Shown here: positions 25,247-36,572 of the stretch, one piece after another | How the letters are laid out: each line of letters starts with the position of its first letter | Position numbering within the stretch: the stretch's first letter is position 1 | Notes under the pieces: model-generated | The model's input: only the letters and a program-made list of their open reading frames with translations | Told to the model about the DNA's origin: nothing | Database searches by the model: none | Assembly (NCBI GenBank): GCA_016707445.1 | Contig: JADJHR010000003.1 | Location: 887,672-951,671, forward strand | Direction of reading: 5' to 3' | DNA length: 64,000 nt | Source of the DNA: Rubrivivax sp. | GTDB lineage: Bacteria > Pseudomonadota > Gammaproteobacteria > Burkholderiales > Burkholderiaceae_C | Translations under genes and position numbers: made by a program

Positions 25247-27202
25247 TCAGGCCTTGCCGGCCAGTGCCAGCGCGATGCGGTTGCGCGGCACGCGCGGCTT
25301 GGGCACGGCCAGGTCGAACCAGCTGCGCACGTCCTGGTCGAGCCCGATGCCGTGCATGTAGTTGTAGATGGCCTTCTTCAGCCCTGCGCCCAGCGCGTCG
25401 TGGTCGACCCCGGTGGGGTCGATGAAGGCGACGTCGTTCTTCGCAAATCCGCCGTCTGGCAGCGGCTGCAGCGTGACACCGAAGCGTTCGGGTTGCATGC
25501 CCACAGGCGAGTGCACGGTGCAGGCGAAACGGTGGAAGAAACCCGACTGGATGCAGCCCTGGGCGAACAGCTGGCGCACGTATTCCAGCGCGTCGACGGT
25601 GTCCTGCACCGTCTGCGTCGGAAAGCCGTACATCAGGTAGGCGTGAACCAGGATGCCGGCGTCGCTGAAACCCTTGGTCACGCGCGCCACCTGCTCCACC
25701 GAGACGCCCTTGTTCATCAGCGTCAGCAGGCGGTCCGACGCCACCTCCAGCCCGCCCGAGATCGCGATGCAGCCGCTGTCGGCCAACTGCTGGCACAGCG
25801 CCGGGTTGAACGATTTCTCGAAGCGCACGTTGCCCCACCACGAGATCGACAGCTGGCGCCGCTGCAGTTCGGCCGCCAGCGCCTTCAGCGATTTGGGCGG
25901 TGCGGCCTCGTCGACGAAGTGGAAGCCGGTCTGGCCGGTTTCGGCGACGATGGTCTCGATGCGGTCGACCAGGGTCTCGGCGCTGGCCGCGTCGTAGCGC
26001 GAGATGTAGTCCAGCCCGACGTCGCAGAAACTGCATTTCTTCCAGTAGCAGCCGAGCGCCACGGTCAGCTTGTTCCAGCGCCCGTCGGACCACAGCCGGT
26101 GCATGGGGTTGAGCATGTCCAGCAGCGACAGGTAGCGGTCCAGCGGCAGGCCGTCCCAGGTCGGGGTGCCGACCTCGGCAAAGGGCACCTCGGGCTCGGC
26201 GAGATTGACATAGCGCACCTGACCGCCGTCGCGCACGAAGCAGCGCACCAGGCGGCTGCGACTGCGGCGGCCCTGCAGGTGTTCCAGCAGCGCCAGCAGC
26301 GGTCTTTCGCCGGCGTCCAGGGTGACGAAGTCGAAATGGTCGAAGACGCGCGGGTCGCTCAGCTTGCGCAGTTCGGTGTTGACGAAGCCGCCACCCAGCG
26401 CCAGGGCAATCTGTGGATGCTGGGCCTTGATGGTCTGCGCGATGCGAAAGGCGGCGTAGACGGCGCCCGGGAAGGGCACCGACACCAGCACCAGCGTGGG
26501 CGCATGGCGGTCGATGACGGCCAGCGTGAGGCGCTGCAGCAGGCGGTCGATCAGGTTGGGCGGCGCGGCCAGGGCCTGCGCCAGCGGGTCGAACGTGGCC
26601 TGGCTCTGCGCCAGGCTTTCGGCGTAGCGAACGAACTCGAAGCGGGGGTCGATGGCCTCGCGCAGCACGTCGGCGATGTCGTTCAGGTACAGCGTCGCCA
26701 GGTGGCGCGCCCGGTCCTGCACACCGAGCGTGCCGAAGGCCCAGGCCATGGGGTCACCGCCGTCGGGGTCGACGTAGACCTCGAGTGTCTCGAAGCGTGG
26801 TCCCTCGGGCAGAAAGCGACGGCTGCAGATGCGGTGCGCCAGCGTGGCGTCCCGGCCTTGCAGGAAGGCGACCGTGGCGTCGATGGTGGACCGGTAGCGC
26901 TCGAACTCGGCGCAGAAGGCCTGCGTACGCGCACCCTGTGGGCCAGCTTGCGCCATCACCTCGTCATGTACCGCACCCAGGCCCGACGCGCACAGCAGGT
27001 CCAGCGCCAGCGCCAGTGCCAGGTCCTCCTGCACCGCGTCGATGCCGCGCGAGCGCAGAAAGCCGCTCAGGTAGGCGGTCGACGGGTAGGGCGTGTTGAG
27101 CTGCGTCATCGGGGCGATGAGCGACAGCACACGCGGTACCGGGGCGGGTTTGACGTCGGGCGTTGCGGACAAGGCGGCAGCCTGTGGAAGCGATCGCCAC
27201 AT
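25247..27202 (-). CDS. B12-binding-type radical SAM protein with CX4CX2C cluster motif
   Basis: A 651-aa protein. The N-terminal part begins VLSLIAPMTQLNTPYPSTAYLSGFLRSRG, resembling the entry of cobalamin-binding radical SAM proteins. A Rossmann-like stretch follows (ALALGGGFVNTELRKL, DAGERPLLALLEHL). The radical SAM part has CYWKKCSFCDVGLDY near residue 388, where the first two cysteines are four residues apart instead of three. An HTT-like SAM barrel continues (GLEVASDRLLTLMNKGVSVEQV, MYGFPTQT). It has no obvious partner: it lies between the Bug gene and the pyrophosphatase. Its product is unknown. Confidence 0.8.
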   Translation of the reverse strand: MWRSLPQAAALSATPDVKPAPVPRVLSLIAPMTQLNTPYPSTAYLSGFLRSRGIDAVQEDLALALALDLLCASGLGAVHDEVMAQAGPQGARTQAFCAEFERYRSTIDATVAFLQGRDATLAHRICSRRFLPEGPRFETLEVYVDPDGGDPMAWAFGTLGVQDRARHLATLYLNDIADVLREAIDPRFEFVRYAESLAQSQATFDPLAQALAAPPNLIDRLLQRLTLAVIDRHAPTLVLVSVPFPGAVYAAFRIAQTIKAQHPQIALALGGGFVNTELRKLSDPRVFDHFDFVTLDAGERPLLALLEHLQGRRSRSRLVRCFVRDGGQVRYVNLAEPEVPFAEVGTPTWDGLPLDRYLSLLDMLNPMHRLWSDGRWNKLTVALGCYWKKCSFCDVGLDYISRYDAASAETLVDRIETIVAETGQTGFHFVDEAAPPKSLKALAAELQRRQLSISWWGNVRFEKSFNPALCQQLADSGCIAISGGLEVASDRLLTLMNKGVSVEQVARVTKGFSDAGILVHAYLMYGFPTQTVQDTVDALEYVRQLFAQGCIQSGFFHRFACTVHSPVGMQPERFGVTLQPLPDGGFAKNDVAFIDPTGVDHDALGAGLKKAIYNYMHGIGLDQDVRSWFDLAVPKPRVPRNRIALALAGKA

Positions 27203-27289
27203 TGTCGGCCAGCGCTGCTGCAGGCGACGTGGACAACAAAAAGGGGCCAGCGTGTGCTGGCCCCGATGGGGAGGTCAGTGCGCAGCAGG

Positions 27290-29743
<2,454 letters not shown>

Positions 29744-29999
29744 GGAGAGATCTCCTTCCTCGTTCGGATCGTTGTGATGAATGCTGTTGGCTGTTGCACC
29801 GGGATGGCCCGAACTCTGGCTGAGAGGCCCGGCGCGCCGCGTGCGGATGCTAAGGGATAGCCCGCCCCCTCCGCGACGGGATTTCCCGAGCGCTTGTTTT
29901 TGCCCGGAAAGCAGCCGCACCGGCATCACATGACGCATGTGTCAGGCCGTGGCAAGGCCGATGCCTAGAATCCGCGCTGCGCCAACCCGAGACATCCCC

Positions 30000-30542
30000 A
30001 TGAGCCTGCACAACGTGACCCCGGGGGCCAAGGCACCCGAAGAGTTCAACGTGATCATCGAGATTCCGATGAACGCCGATCCGGTCAAGTACGAAGTCGA
30101 CGAAGAGAGCGGCGCCCTGTTTGTCGACCGCTTCATGGCCACGTCGATGCACTACCCGTGCAACTACGGTTACATCCCGAACACCCTGGCCGACGACGGC
30201 GACCCGGTCGACGTGCTGGTGATCACGCCAGTGCCTTTGCTCTCGGGTGTGGTAGTGACCTGCCGGGCGCTGGGCGTGCTGAAGATGGAAGACGAGGCTG
30301 GCGGCGACAACAAGCTGGTGGCGGTGCCGATCGACAAGATCCTGTCGATCTATTCGCAATGGCAGAAGATCGAGGATCTGAACCCGATGCGGCTGCGCAC
30401 GATCCAGCATTTCTTCGAGCACTACAAGGACCTGGAGCAAGGCAAATGGGTCAAGGTGCTGGGCTGGGAAGGCCCTGAGAGCGCGCGGCGTGATGTCATC
30501 GAAGGCATCGAAGCCTGGACCAAGGTCAACGTCACGGGGTGA
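30000..30542 (+). CDS. ppa: Inorganic pyrophosphatase, cytoplasmic
   Basis: A 180-aa family I pyrophosphatase that hydrolyses PPi to phosphate. The core motifs are present: VKYEVDEESGALFVDRF, YPCNYGYIPNTLADDGDPVDVLV (with the metal-binding Asp trio) and KWVKVLGWEG. The ATG at 30000 fits family starts (SLHNVTPG). The gene is divergent from the membrane pyrophosphatase, so PPi can be removed either with or without energy saving; the 256-bp spacer between them must hold both promoters, but I see no clear boxes. Confidence 0.96.
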   Translation: MSLHNVTPGAKAPEEFNVIIEIPMNADPVKYEVDEESGALFVDRFMATSMHYPCNYGYIPNTLADDGDPVDVLVITPVPLLSGVVVTCRALGVLKMEDEAGGDNKLVAVPIDKILSIYSQWQKIEDLNPMRLRTIQHFFEHYKDLEQGKWVKVLGWEGPESARRDVIEGIEAWTKVNVTG

Positions 30543-30575
30543 TCCGCGGCTGCCGCGGCGGCCGCCCTTCGAGAT

Positions 30576-31736
30576 TCAGTTCGGGGCCACGGCGAGGTGG
30601 CCTTCGTCGTTCTTGAACGGGCTGTGCTCGCGAAGTTCATCGACGTACTGCACGATGCCCTCGCGCTCACGGGCAAGCGCTTCGGCGATGGCGTGGGCAA
30701 ACCGCGGCTCGGCCACCCAGTGCGCCGAGCCGGTGGCCACCGGCAGCAGGCCGCGCGCCATCTTGTGCTCGCCCTGGGCACCGCCCTCGAAGCGCGCATA
30801 GCCGTTGGCGATGCACCACTGCAGCGGCTGGTAGTAGCAGGCCTCGAAGTGCAGACAGGGGATGTACTGCGTGGCGCCCCAGTAGCGGCCCCAGGCAGTG
30901 CGCTGCGCCGCATCGACCGCAATCAGTGAGCAGGCGATCGGCGCATCGTCTTGATGCGCCGTGAACAGCACCCAGTGCTCGGGCATGTCGCGCGCCATGC
31001 GGGCGAAGAAGTCGCGCGTCAGGTAGGGCGTGGAATGATGGGCCCGGTAGGTCAGCGTGTAGCAGTGGTGGAAGAAGTCCCAGTGCGCAGCGTCGATGGC
31101 GGCGCCGGCATGCACGCTGAAGCTCACGCCGGCGTCGGTCACGCGTCGACGTTCCTGCTGGATCTTCTTGCGCTTGTCACGCTGCAGGCTGACCAGCAGC
31201 GCCGTGAAGTCGGCCAGCGGATGGGCCGGGTCCTGCTGCCAGTGGAATTGCACGCCCTGGCGCAGCATCCAGCCGGCACGCTCGAAGGCGGCGCGGTCGT
31301 GTTCGTCGAAGAACAACACATGGGCCGACGACAGCTGCGCCTGCCGGGCCAGCTGTTCGATGCCCTGAACCAGCAGGTCGCGGGCCGGTTCGTCTTCGGC
31401 CAGCAGCCTGCTGCCCGGCACCGGCGTGAAGGGCACTGCGCCCAGCGCCTTCGGGTAGTAGTCCAGGCCGTGGCGGCGGTAGGCGTCGGCCCACGACCAG
31501 TCGAACACGTACTCGCCGTAAGAATGGGTCTTCAGATACAGCGCGCAAGCCGCGCGCAGTCGGCCCTCGTGCTCGAGACTCAGGAACTGCGGGTGCCAGC
31601 CGGTACCGGCCGTGGCCGAGCCCGAGGCCTCAAGCGCCAGCAGGTATTCGTGGCGCATGAACGGGGTCGGTTGGGCCTGGCGCAGCAGCAGACGGTTCCA
31701 GTCCTCGGCGGCGATGTCGCCGACGGAGGGATGCAC
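30576..31736 (-). CDS. DUF482/PF04339 GNAT-like (FemAB-fold) protein
   Basis: A 386-aa protein of the PF04339 family, which has a FemAB-like double acetyltransferase fold. Family marks: PFMRHEYLLALEASGSA, YLKTHSYGEYVFDWSWADAYRRHGLDYYPK, RDKRKKIQQERRRV, and YWGATQYIPCLHFEACYYQPLQWCIANG. The start codon is GTG at 31736, 58 bp from the divergent nadE ATG. The family is often named peptidogalycan biosynthesis or recognition protein, but its reaction is not known. Confidence 0.85.
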   Translation of the reverse strand: MHPSVGDIAAEDWNRLLLRQAQPTPFMRHEYLLALEASGSATAGTGWHPQFLSLEHEGRLRAACALYLKTHSYGEYVFDWSWADAYRRHGLDYYPKALGAVPFTPVPGSRLLAEDEPARDLLVQGIEQLARQAQLSSAHVLFFDEHDRAAFERAGWMLRQGVQFHWQQDPAHPLADFTALLVSLQRDKRKKIQQERRRVTDAGVSFSVHAGAAIDAAHWDFFHHCYTLTYRAHHSTPYLTRDFFARMARDMPEHWVLFTAHQDDAPIACSLIAVDAAQRTAWGRYWGATQYIPCLHFEACYYQPLQWCIANGYARFEGGAQGEHKMARGLLPVATGSAHWVAEPRFAHAIAEALAREREGIVQYVDELREHSPFKNDEGHLAVAPN

Positions 31737-31793
31737 CCTGATGCGATACTCGTCAGTCGAAATGTTCTGCTCTCCGGCTCAGGGTCTGGCGTG

Positions 31794-33476
31794 ATGAAGG
31801 TCGTTCTGGCGCAGTTCAACGCCACCGTGGGTGATTTGACGGGCAACGCGCAGCGCATTGCGCAGATCGCCCGCAGCGCGCACGCCACAGGCGCACGGCT
31901 GGTGGTGACGCCCGAACTGGCCCTGAGCGGCTACCCGCCCGAAGACCTGTTGCTGCGTCCCGCCTTCATGAGCGCCTGCCGTGAAGCCCTGCTGGCGTTG
32001 ACGGCCGACCTGGCGGACTGCGAAGGCTTGCATGTGGTGGTGGGCCACCCGCACCAGCTGGGCGAGCGCGGCGATGTTAGGTCGAAGTCGCATCTTGTGC
32101 AGAAGCGCCTGAATGCGGCCTCGGTGCTGACCGGCGGGAAGGTGCTGGCCACCTATAGCAAGCGGGAGCTGCCGAACTACCAGGTGTTCGACGAAAGGCG
32201 CTACTTCACGTCAGGCCGCGACGAGGGCCAGGCTGCCGTGGTCTTCGCGGTCGATGGGGTCAGGGTGGGCTTGCTGATCTGCGAGGATGCCTGGTTCGAC
32301 GAACCAGCACGGCTGGCGCGCGATGCCGGCGCCCAGCTCTTGTGCGTGCTGAACGCGTCGCCCTTTCACATCGAGAAGGCCGACGAGCGCGAAGCCCGCA
32401 TGGCCGCCAGAGCGCGCGCATCGGGGCTGCCGCTGTTGTACGCGCACCTGGTGGGCGGGCAGGACGAGGTGGTGTTCGACGGTGCCTCTTTTGCACTCGA
32501 CGCGCAGGGCCAGGTGCGGGCGCGGGCGCTCAGTTTTGCCGAGGACAGCCTGCAGCTGGATGTCGATGCCGGTGGGGTGCCGAGCGGACGCATCGAGCCT
32601 CTGCCTTCAGCCGAGGCCCAGGTCTGGCAGGCGCTGGTGACCGGCGTTCGCGACTACCTGGGCAAGAACGGATTTCCGGGCGCCATCATCGGTCTGTCGG
32701 GTGGCATGGACTCGGCGTTGGTGCTGGCGCTGGCGGTCGACGCGCTGGGTGCTGACCGCGTGCGCACGGTCATGATGCCTTCACCGTACACCGCCGACAT
32801 CTCGTGGATCGACGCGCGTGATATGGCCGGTCGTGTGGGCGTGCGCTATGACGAGCTGGCCATCGCGCCGATGTTCGACGCCTTTCGTGAGACGCTGGCA
32901 CCGCAGTTTGCGGGCCTGGCCGACGACGCCACCGAAGAGAACCTGCAGGCGCGCATTCGTGGCACGCTGCTGATGGCCTTGTCCAACAAGTCGGGCTGGA
33001 TCGTGCTGACCACCGGCAACAAGAGCGAGATGGCCACCGGCTATTGCACCTTGTATGGCGACATGGCGGGTGGCTTTGCAGTCATCAAGGACGTGGCCAA
33101 GACGCTGGTCTACCGGCTGGCCGAGTGGCGCAACCAACAGCCCACGCTGCGCGCCGATGGCACGGTGCGTGCCGTGATTCCCGAGCGCATCATTACGCGG
33201 GCACCCTCGGCCGAACTGCGTCCCGACCAGACCGACCAGGACAGTCTGCCGCCCTATGAGGTGCTCGACGGCATCCTGGCGCGCTACATGGAAGAAGACC
33301 AGGGCATCGAGGACATCGTGGCTGCCGGCTATGCACGCGCCGACGTCGAACGCGTCACGCGGCTGATCAAGCTCAACGAGTACAAGCGACGCCAGGCGCC
33401 GGTGGGCATTCGCATCACGCATCGAGCCTTTGGCCGCGACTGGCGCTATCCCATCACGTCGAAGTTCCGTGCTTAA
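31794..33476 (+). CDS. nadE: Glutamine-dependent NAD+ synthetase
   Basis: A 560-aa two-domain enzyme. An N-terminal nitrilase-type glutaminase has TPELALSGYPPEDL (catalytic Glu), SKRELPNYQVFDE (Lys) and LLICEDAWF (nucleophile Cys). A C-terminal synthetase has the SGGMDS P-loop, KSEMATGYCTLYGDMAGGF and a conserved end. It converts nicotinate adenine dinucleotide to NAD+ using glutamine or ammonia. The frame is open far upstream, but the ATG at 31794 (MKVVLAQFN) is the family start. PII (glnB) follows after 34 bp, a common pairing that links nitrogen status to glutamine use. Confidence 0.96.
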   Translation: MKVVLAQFNATVGDLTGNAQRIAQIARSAHATGARLVVTPELALSGYPPEDLLLRPAFMSACREALLALTADLADCEGLHVVVGHPHQLGERGDVRSKSHLVQKRLNAASVLTGGKVLATYSKRELPNYQVFDERRYFTSGRDEGQAAVVFAVDGVRVGLLICEDAWFDEPARLARDAGAQLLCVLNASPFHIEKADEREARMAARARASGLPLLYAHLVGGQDEVVFDGASFALDAQGQVRARALSFAEDSLQLDVDAGGVPSGRIEPLPSAEAQVWQALVTGVRDYLGKNGFPGAIIGLSGGMDSALVLALAVDALGADRVRTVMMPSPYTADISWIDARDMAGRVGVRYDELAIAPMFDAFRETLAPQFAGLADDATEENLQARIRGTLLMALSNKSGWIVLTTGNKSEMATGYCTLYGDMAGGFAVIKDVAKTLVYRLAEWRNQQPTLRADGTVRAVIPERIITRAPSAELRPDQTDQDSLPPYEVLDGILARYMEEDQGIEDIVAAGYARADVERVTRLIKLNEYKRRQAPVGIRITHRAFGRDWRYPITSKFRA

Positions 33477-33510
33477 ATCGAGTCAGTCAAAATCCGCATC
33501 CGGAGCAGCG

Positions 33511-33849
33511 ATGAAACAGATCACCGCCATCATCAAGCCGTTCAAGCTCGAGGAAGTTCGCGAAGCGCTGGGTGACCTGGGGGTGTCCGGACTCACTGTC
33601 ACCGAGGTCAAGGGCTTCGGCCGGCAGAAGGGACATACTGAGTTGTACCGCGGCGCGGAATACGTGGTCGATTTTCTGCCCAAGGTGAAGATCGAGGTGG
33701 TGGTCAAGGACGACGACGTCGACCGTTGCATCGAAGGCATCGTCAAGGCGGCCAAGACGGGCAAGATCGGCGACGGCAAGATCTTCGTGACGTCGGTCGA
33801 ACAGGTCATCCGCATCCGCACCGGCGAGACCGACGAAGCCGCAGTCTGA
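33511..33849 (+). CDS. glnB: Nitrogen regulatory protein PII
   Basis: A 112-aa PII signal protein, the usual length. Tyr51 in ELYRGAEY is the uridylylation site, and GFGRQKGHTE and the T-loop and B-loop residues (TGKIGDGKIFV) bind ATP and 2-oxoglutarate. It relays nitrogen status to GlnE, NtrB and other targets. Start ATG at 33511 with GGAG upstream. It follows nadE by 34 bp and is likely co-transcribed. GlnB and GlnK cannot be separated by sequence, but no amtB is present, which favours GlnB. Confidence 0.94.
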   Translation: MKQITAIIKPFKLEEVREALGDLGVSGLTVTEVKGFGRQKGHTELYRGAEYVVDFLPKVKIEVVVKDDDVDRCIEGIVKAAKTGKIGDGKIFVTSVEQVIRIRTGETDEAAV

Positions 33850-33889
33850 GCACCGGCGCGCTTCGGCGCGTGACGATCGAATTGGCGCC

Positions 33890-34486
33890 TCAGCTGCGGC
33901 TGAGGTCAGGGGCCTGGCCCGTCCGCGCGGCCGGCAACGCTTCGGCAATGCGCTCGAGCAGCACGGCGGGGTCGCGCTCGACGATCAGCAAATCGGTCTG
34001 TGCCTGGCTGACAAACTGCTGCGCCGTGCTGTGCAGCAAGAAGTCCAGCAAGAGGTCGTAGTAACCCCCGGTGTTCAGCAGCGCGATCGGCCGGTCGTGG
34101 TAGCCCAGCTGGCGCCAAGTCCAGACCTCGAACAGCTCCTCCAGCGTACCCAGCCCGCCGGGCAGGGCGACGAAGGCGTCGGCACGCTCGGCCATCTGTT
34201 GTTTGCGCACATGCATGCTGGGGACGACCAGCAGTTCATCCAGGCCCTGATGACCGACTTCGCGCCGCATCAGTGATTCGGGGATCACGCCGGTGACCCT
34301 GGCGCCGCCCTGCTTGGCCGCATCGGCCACGACGCCCATCAGGCCGACACGGCCGCCACCATAGACCAGCTGCCAGCCGCGTGCGGCCAGACCACGGCCG
34401 ATGTCGCGTGCCGCGCTGGCATGGGCGGGGTCGGTGCCCGAGCGCGACCCACAGAACACGCACAGGCCGAACGAGGTGCCGCTCAT
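33890..34486 (-). CDS. LOG-family protein (cytokinin riboside 5'-monophosphate phosphoribohydrolase-like)
   Basis: A 198-aa Rossmann-fold protein with GGRVGLMG and the family motif PGGLGTLEELFE (about residues 108-119). LOG proteins release a base from a nucleoside 5'-monophosphate. The bacterial physiological substrate is often uncertain. It is the last gene of the sigma-factor operon and overlaps dgkA by 4 bp. The ATG at 34486 is the one that gives the family N-terminus. Confidence 0.88.
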   Translation of the reverse strand: MSGTSFGLCVFCGSRSGTDPAHASAARDIGRGLAARGWQLVYGGGRVGLMGVVADAAKQGGARVTGVIPESLMRREVGHQGLDELLVVPSMHVRKQQMAERADAFVALPGGLGTLEELFEVWTWRQLGYHDRPIALLNTGGYYDLLLDFLLHSTAQQFVSQAQTDLLIVERDPAVLLERIAEALPAARTGQAPDLSRS

Positions 34487-34863
34487 GGCTGCAGTCTCTG
34501 CCACAAGGCGCTGCCCCAGGCGCCACCGCACAGCAGCAGCGACAGCATCACCGCGGCGCTGCCGTAATCTTTGGCCCGCTTGGATAAGGGGTGCAACTCA
34601 AGCGACACGCGGTCGACCACGGCTTCGATGCCGGAATTGAGCAATTCGACGATCAGCACCAGGCACAGGGCGGCCATCAGCAGCAGGCGTTCGGTCCAGT
34701 CGCGTCCCAGCCACCAGGCGGCCGGCAGCATCAACAGTGCCAGCACCAGTTCCTGCCGAAAGGCACTTTCGTGTCGCCACGCGGCGGCCAGCCCGTCAGC
34801 GGAATGGCGTGCTGCGTAGGCAATTCGGATCAAGCCGGTGCGGCCTTTGTGCGGATGGCTCAT
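34483..34863 (-). CDS. dgkA: Diacylglycerol kinase
   Basis: A 126-aa integral membrane kinase of the DgkA family with three helices. AWRHESAFRQELVLALLMLP, then IVELLNSGIEAVVDRVSLELHPLSKRAKDYGSAAVMLSLLL carries the catalytic Glu and the phosphate-binding motif. It converts diacylglycerol to phosphatidic acid at the inner membrane and recycles lipid from membrane-derived oligosaccharide synthesis. It lies 19 bp after the RDD gene and overlaps the LOG gene. Confidence 0.94.
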   Translation of the reverse strand: MSHPHKGRTGLIRIAYAARHSADGLAAAWRHESAFRQELVLALLMLPAAWWLGRDWTERLLLMAALCLVLIVELLNSGIEAVVDRVSLELHPLSKRAKDYGSAAVMLSLLLCGGAWGSALWQRLQP

Positions 34864-34882
34864 GTCTGCCGATTCTGCCGCT

Positions 34883-35398
34883 TCAGCGCCGCACGACCGC
34901 TGGCACGTCGACGATGCGCGTGCCGCTGAGCACGTCGTGCAGGAACTGGCGCCCGGGGAGCAGCCGGCTGCTGGCGGCGTAGGCCAGGATGCCGGCCAGC
35001 ACGGTGCTGCCGATGGCAGTGGCGCTGGACAGGCCGGCCAGATGGATGGCCGCCAGGCTGGGCAAAAACCACAACCAGCTCAACAGGTAGCGCAATGCCG
35101 CACGCGGTGCGCCCGGCGGCCGGCCGTCGGCGGCCGTGACGCGAAGCCGCCATGTCTTTTGCGCCAGGGTCTGGCCGCCATGGGACCAGAACCACACAAA
35201 ATACAGCCCCAGCACCGCGAAGACGACCCCCTGCAAACCCGTCCGACCTTGCAGCGCGTGCCGCTGCTGGGTCATGCTGCCATACATCCAGCCGCTGAGC
35301 ATCAGCACTCCGAACAGCAGCAGCCCCTCGTAGACAAACGACGCCATGCGCCGTACGAGCCCCGGCGCCAGGGGGGCAGGGCCGTGGGGCGGACTCAC
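34883..35398 (-). CDS. RDD-family membrane protein
   Basis: A 171-aa protein with four hydrophobic segments and the RDD signature at the N-terminus (PGLVRRMASFVYEGLLLFGVLML, with Arg and Asp positions in family members) and GGQTLAQKTWRLRVTAADG in the middle. Function is unknown; RDD proteins are sometimes linked to ion or solute transport. Its start overlaps the DUF3106 stop by 4 bp. Confidence 0.85.
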   Translation of the reverse strand: MSPPHGPAPLAPGLVRRMASFVYEGLLLFGVLMLSGWMYGSMTQQRHALQGRTGLQGVVFAVLGLYFVWFWSHGGQTLAQKTWRLRVTAADGRPPGAPRAALRYLLSWLWFLPSLAAIHLAGLSSATAIGSTVLAGILAYAASSRLLPGRQFLHDVLSGTRIVDVPAVVRR

Positions 35399-36138
35399 GG
35401 CCGCCGATGGCTGTCCGAGGCTGCAGATGCCGGCGGCGCCAGGGCCGCCGCGCCTTGCGGGCCGCGTTTGGGCAGCAGGGTGGACCGATTCACGAAGCCT
35501 TCGGTGGCGACGATCTTGGGCAGGCCCGGCTGGTTGTGTACGGGCGGCGCGGGTGCTTTGGTGACCAGGTTGGTGGTGGCACCGGGCCTGGCCTGGACGA
35601 CGGTCGGTGTCACCGACTTTCCGTGCGCCAGGCCGGTGTTGACGGGCACATTGCGCTTGACGGTGGCAGCCGGCTCCGACGCACGCACTGCCGGCCGCGC
35701 ACGTTGCGCCAGCTCACGTTGCTGCTCGGCCGGCAATGACCGGTAGGCCTCCCACAGGGCCTGGCGGTCGTCGACGTGCAGGTTTCGCAGTTCCTGAAAG
35801 TTCTGGCGTGCTCGCCCGCGTTCGGCTGGCGACAGCCTGGCCCATTCGGCCATGCGCGCCTGCACGCGCTGGCGCTCGGCAGCCGGCAGTGCTGGGAAGC
35901 GTTGCGCCACGGCGATCCATTTGTCCTTCCGGTTTGCGTCCAGGCTGCGCCATTGACCGTGCAGCGGTGCCAGCGCTGCCTGCTGCGCGGCGGGCAGTTG
36001 GGCCCAGGCAGGCCCTGCCTCTGCCGGCATTTTGCTGGCGGGTGCGGCTGTCGCAGTCTTGATGGCCGGCGTCTGTGCAGCGACCGCGGCCGCCAGCCCG
36101 ACCAGCCCCAACAGGGCGGCAAGGCGACCCAGGCTCAC
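35395..36138 (-). CDS. DUF3106 secreted protein
   Basis: A 247-aa protein with an N-terminal signal (LAALLGLVGLAAAVAAQ), a central charged DUF3106 domain (LPAAQQAALAPLHGQWRSLD, then KWIAVAQRFPALPAAERQRVQARMAEWARLSPAERGRARQNF) and a long low-complexity Pro/Ala tail. The repeated L-x-P-A-E-R-Q pattern is characteristic of the family. Function unknown; it may interact with the DUF3619 protein and sigma factor from the same operon. Confidence 0.82.
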   Translation of the reverse strand: MSLGRLAALLGLVGLAAAVAAQTPAIKTATAAPASKMPAEAGPAWAQLPAAQQAALAPLHGQWRSLDANRKDKWIAVAQRFPALPAAERQRVQARMAEWARLSPAERGRARQNFQELRNLHVDDRQALWEAYRSLPAEQQRELAQRARPAVRASEPAATVKRNVPVNTGLAHGKSVTPTVVQARPGATTNLVTKAPAPPVHNQPGLPKIVATEGFVNRSTLLPKRGPQGAAALAPPASAASDSHRRP

Positions 36139-36572
36139 GGCGTCGGGGCTTTCAGGTATTCACGAAAACCAGGGTCGGCCCAGGCTGTGGGAGGCAGGTC
36201 ATCGGCCAGCAACACGGCGTCGATCTCGGCGGCCGCCAGCACCTGTTCACGGGTGGTCCATTCCTGGATCAGCACCAGCCCGGCAACCAGCACGGCAAGC
36301 GGCATCCACGCCGCCAGCTGCAGCCAGAGGCCGCCAGGATTGCCCAGCACGGCTGCAGCGCGCGAGGAGAAGCCGGCGATGACCGGCGAGGTGACGGTGG
36401 TGGCCGCCGGGCGCACGCGGCTCAACGCCTGCTCGCGGCTGAACCGCAAGCGCTCGGAAATGTCATGCGGCACAGTCGCCGCGCGTTCGTTGAGGCTGGC
36501 CGCCAGACGTGCACCAAATCGGGCTTCGACGGTCGCGAGCGGTGCGCGGTGGCCTTCTGAGGTGTGGTTCAT
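36135..36572 (-). CDS. DUF3619 single-pass membrane protein (possible anti-sigma factor)
   Basis: A 145-aa protein with a cytoplasmic-looking N-terminus, one membrane segment near residues 85-110 (WLQLAAWMPLAVLVAGLVLIQEW) and a short C-terminal tail. The shape is typical of anti-sigma factors, and its start overlaps the ECF sigma gene by 4 bp. No ZAS motif is visible, so this role is inference only. The ATG at 36572 is the family start. Confidence 0.8.
   Translation of the reverse strand: MNHTSEGHRAPLATVEARFGARLAASLNERAATVPHDISERLRFSREQALSRVRPAATTVTSPVIAGFSSRAAAVLGNPGGLWLQLAAWMPLAVLVAGLVLIQEWTTREQVLAAAEIDAVLLADDLPPTAWADPGFREYLKAPTP

Noticed and set aside
22432..25425. A 997-codon plus-strand open frame
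   Set aside because: Antisense to the AmmeMemoRadiSam and Bug genes, with no recognisable protein.
33857..33870. CGCGC-TTCG-GCGCG hairpin after glnB
   Set aside because: The stem is stable but has no T-tract, so a terminator is not claimed.
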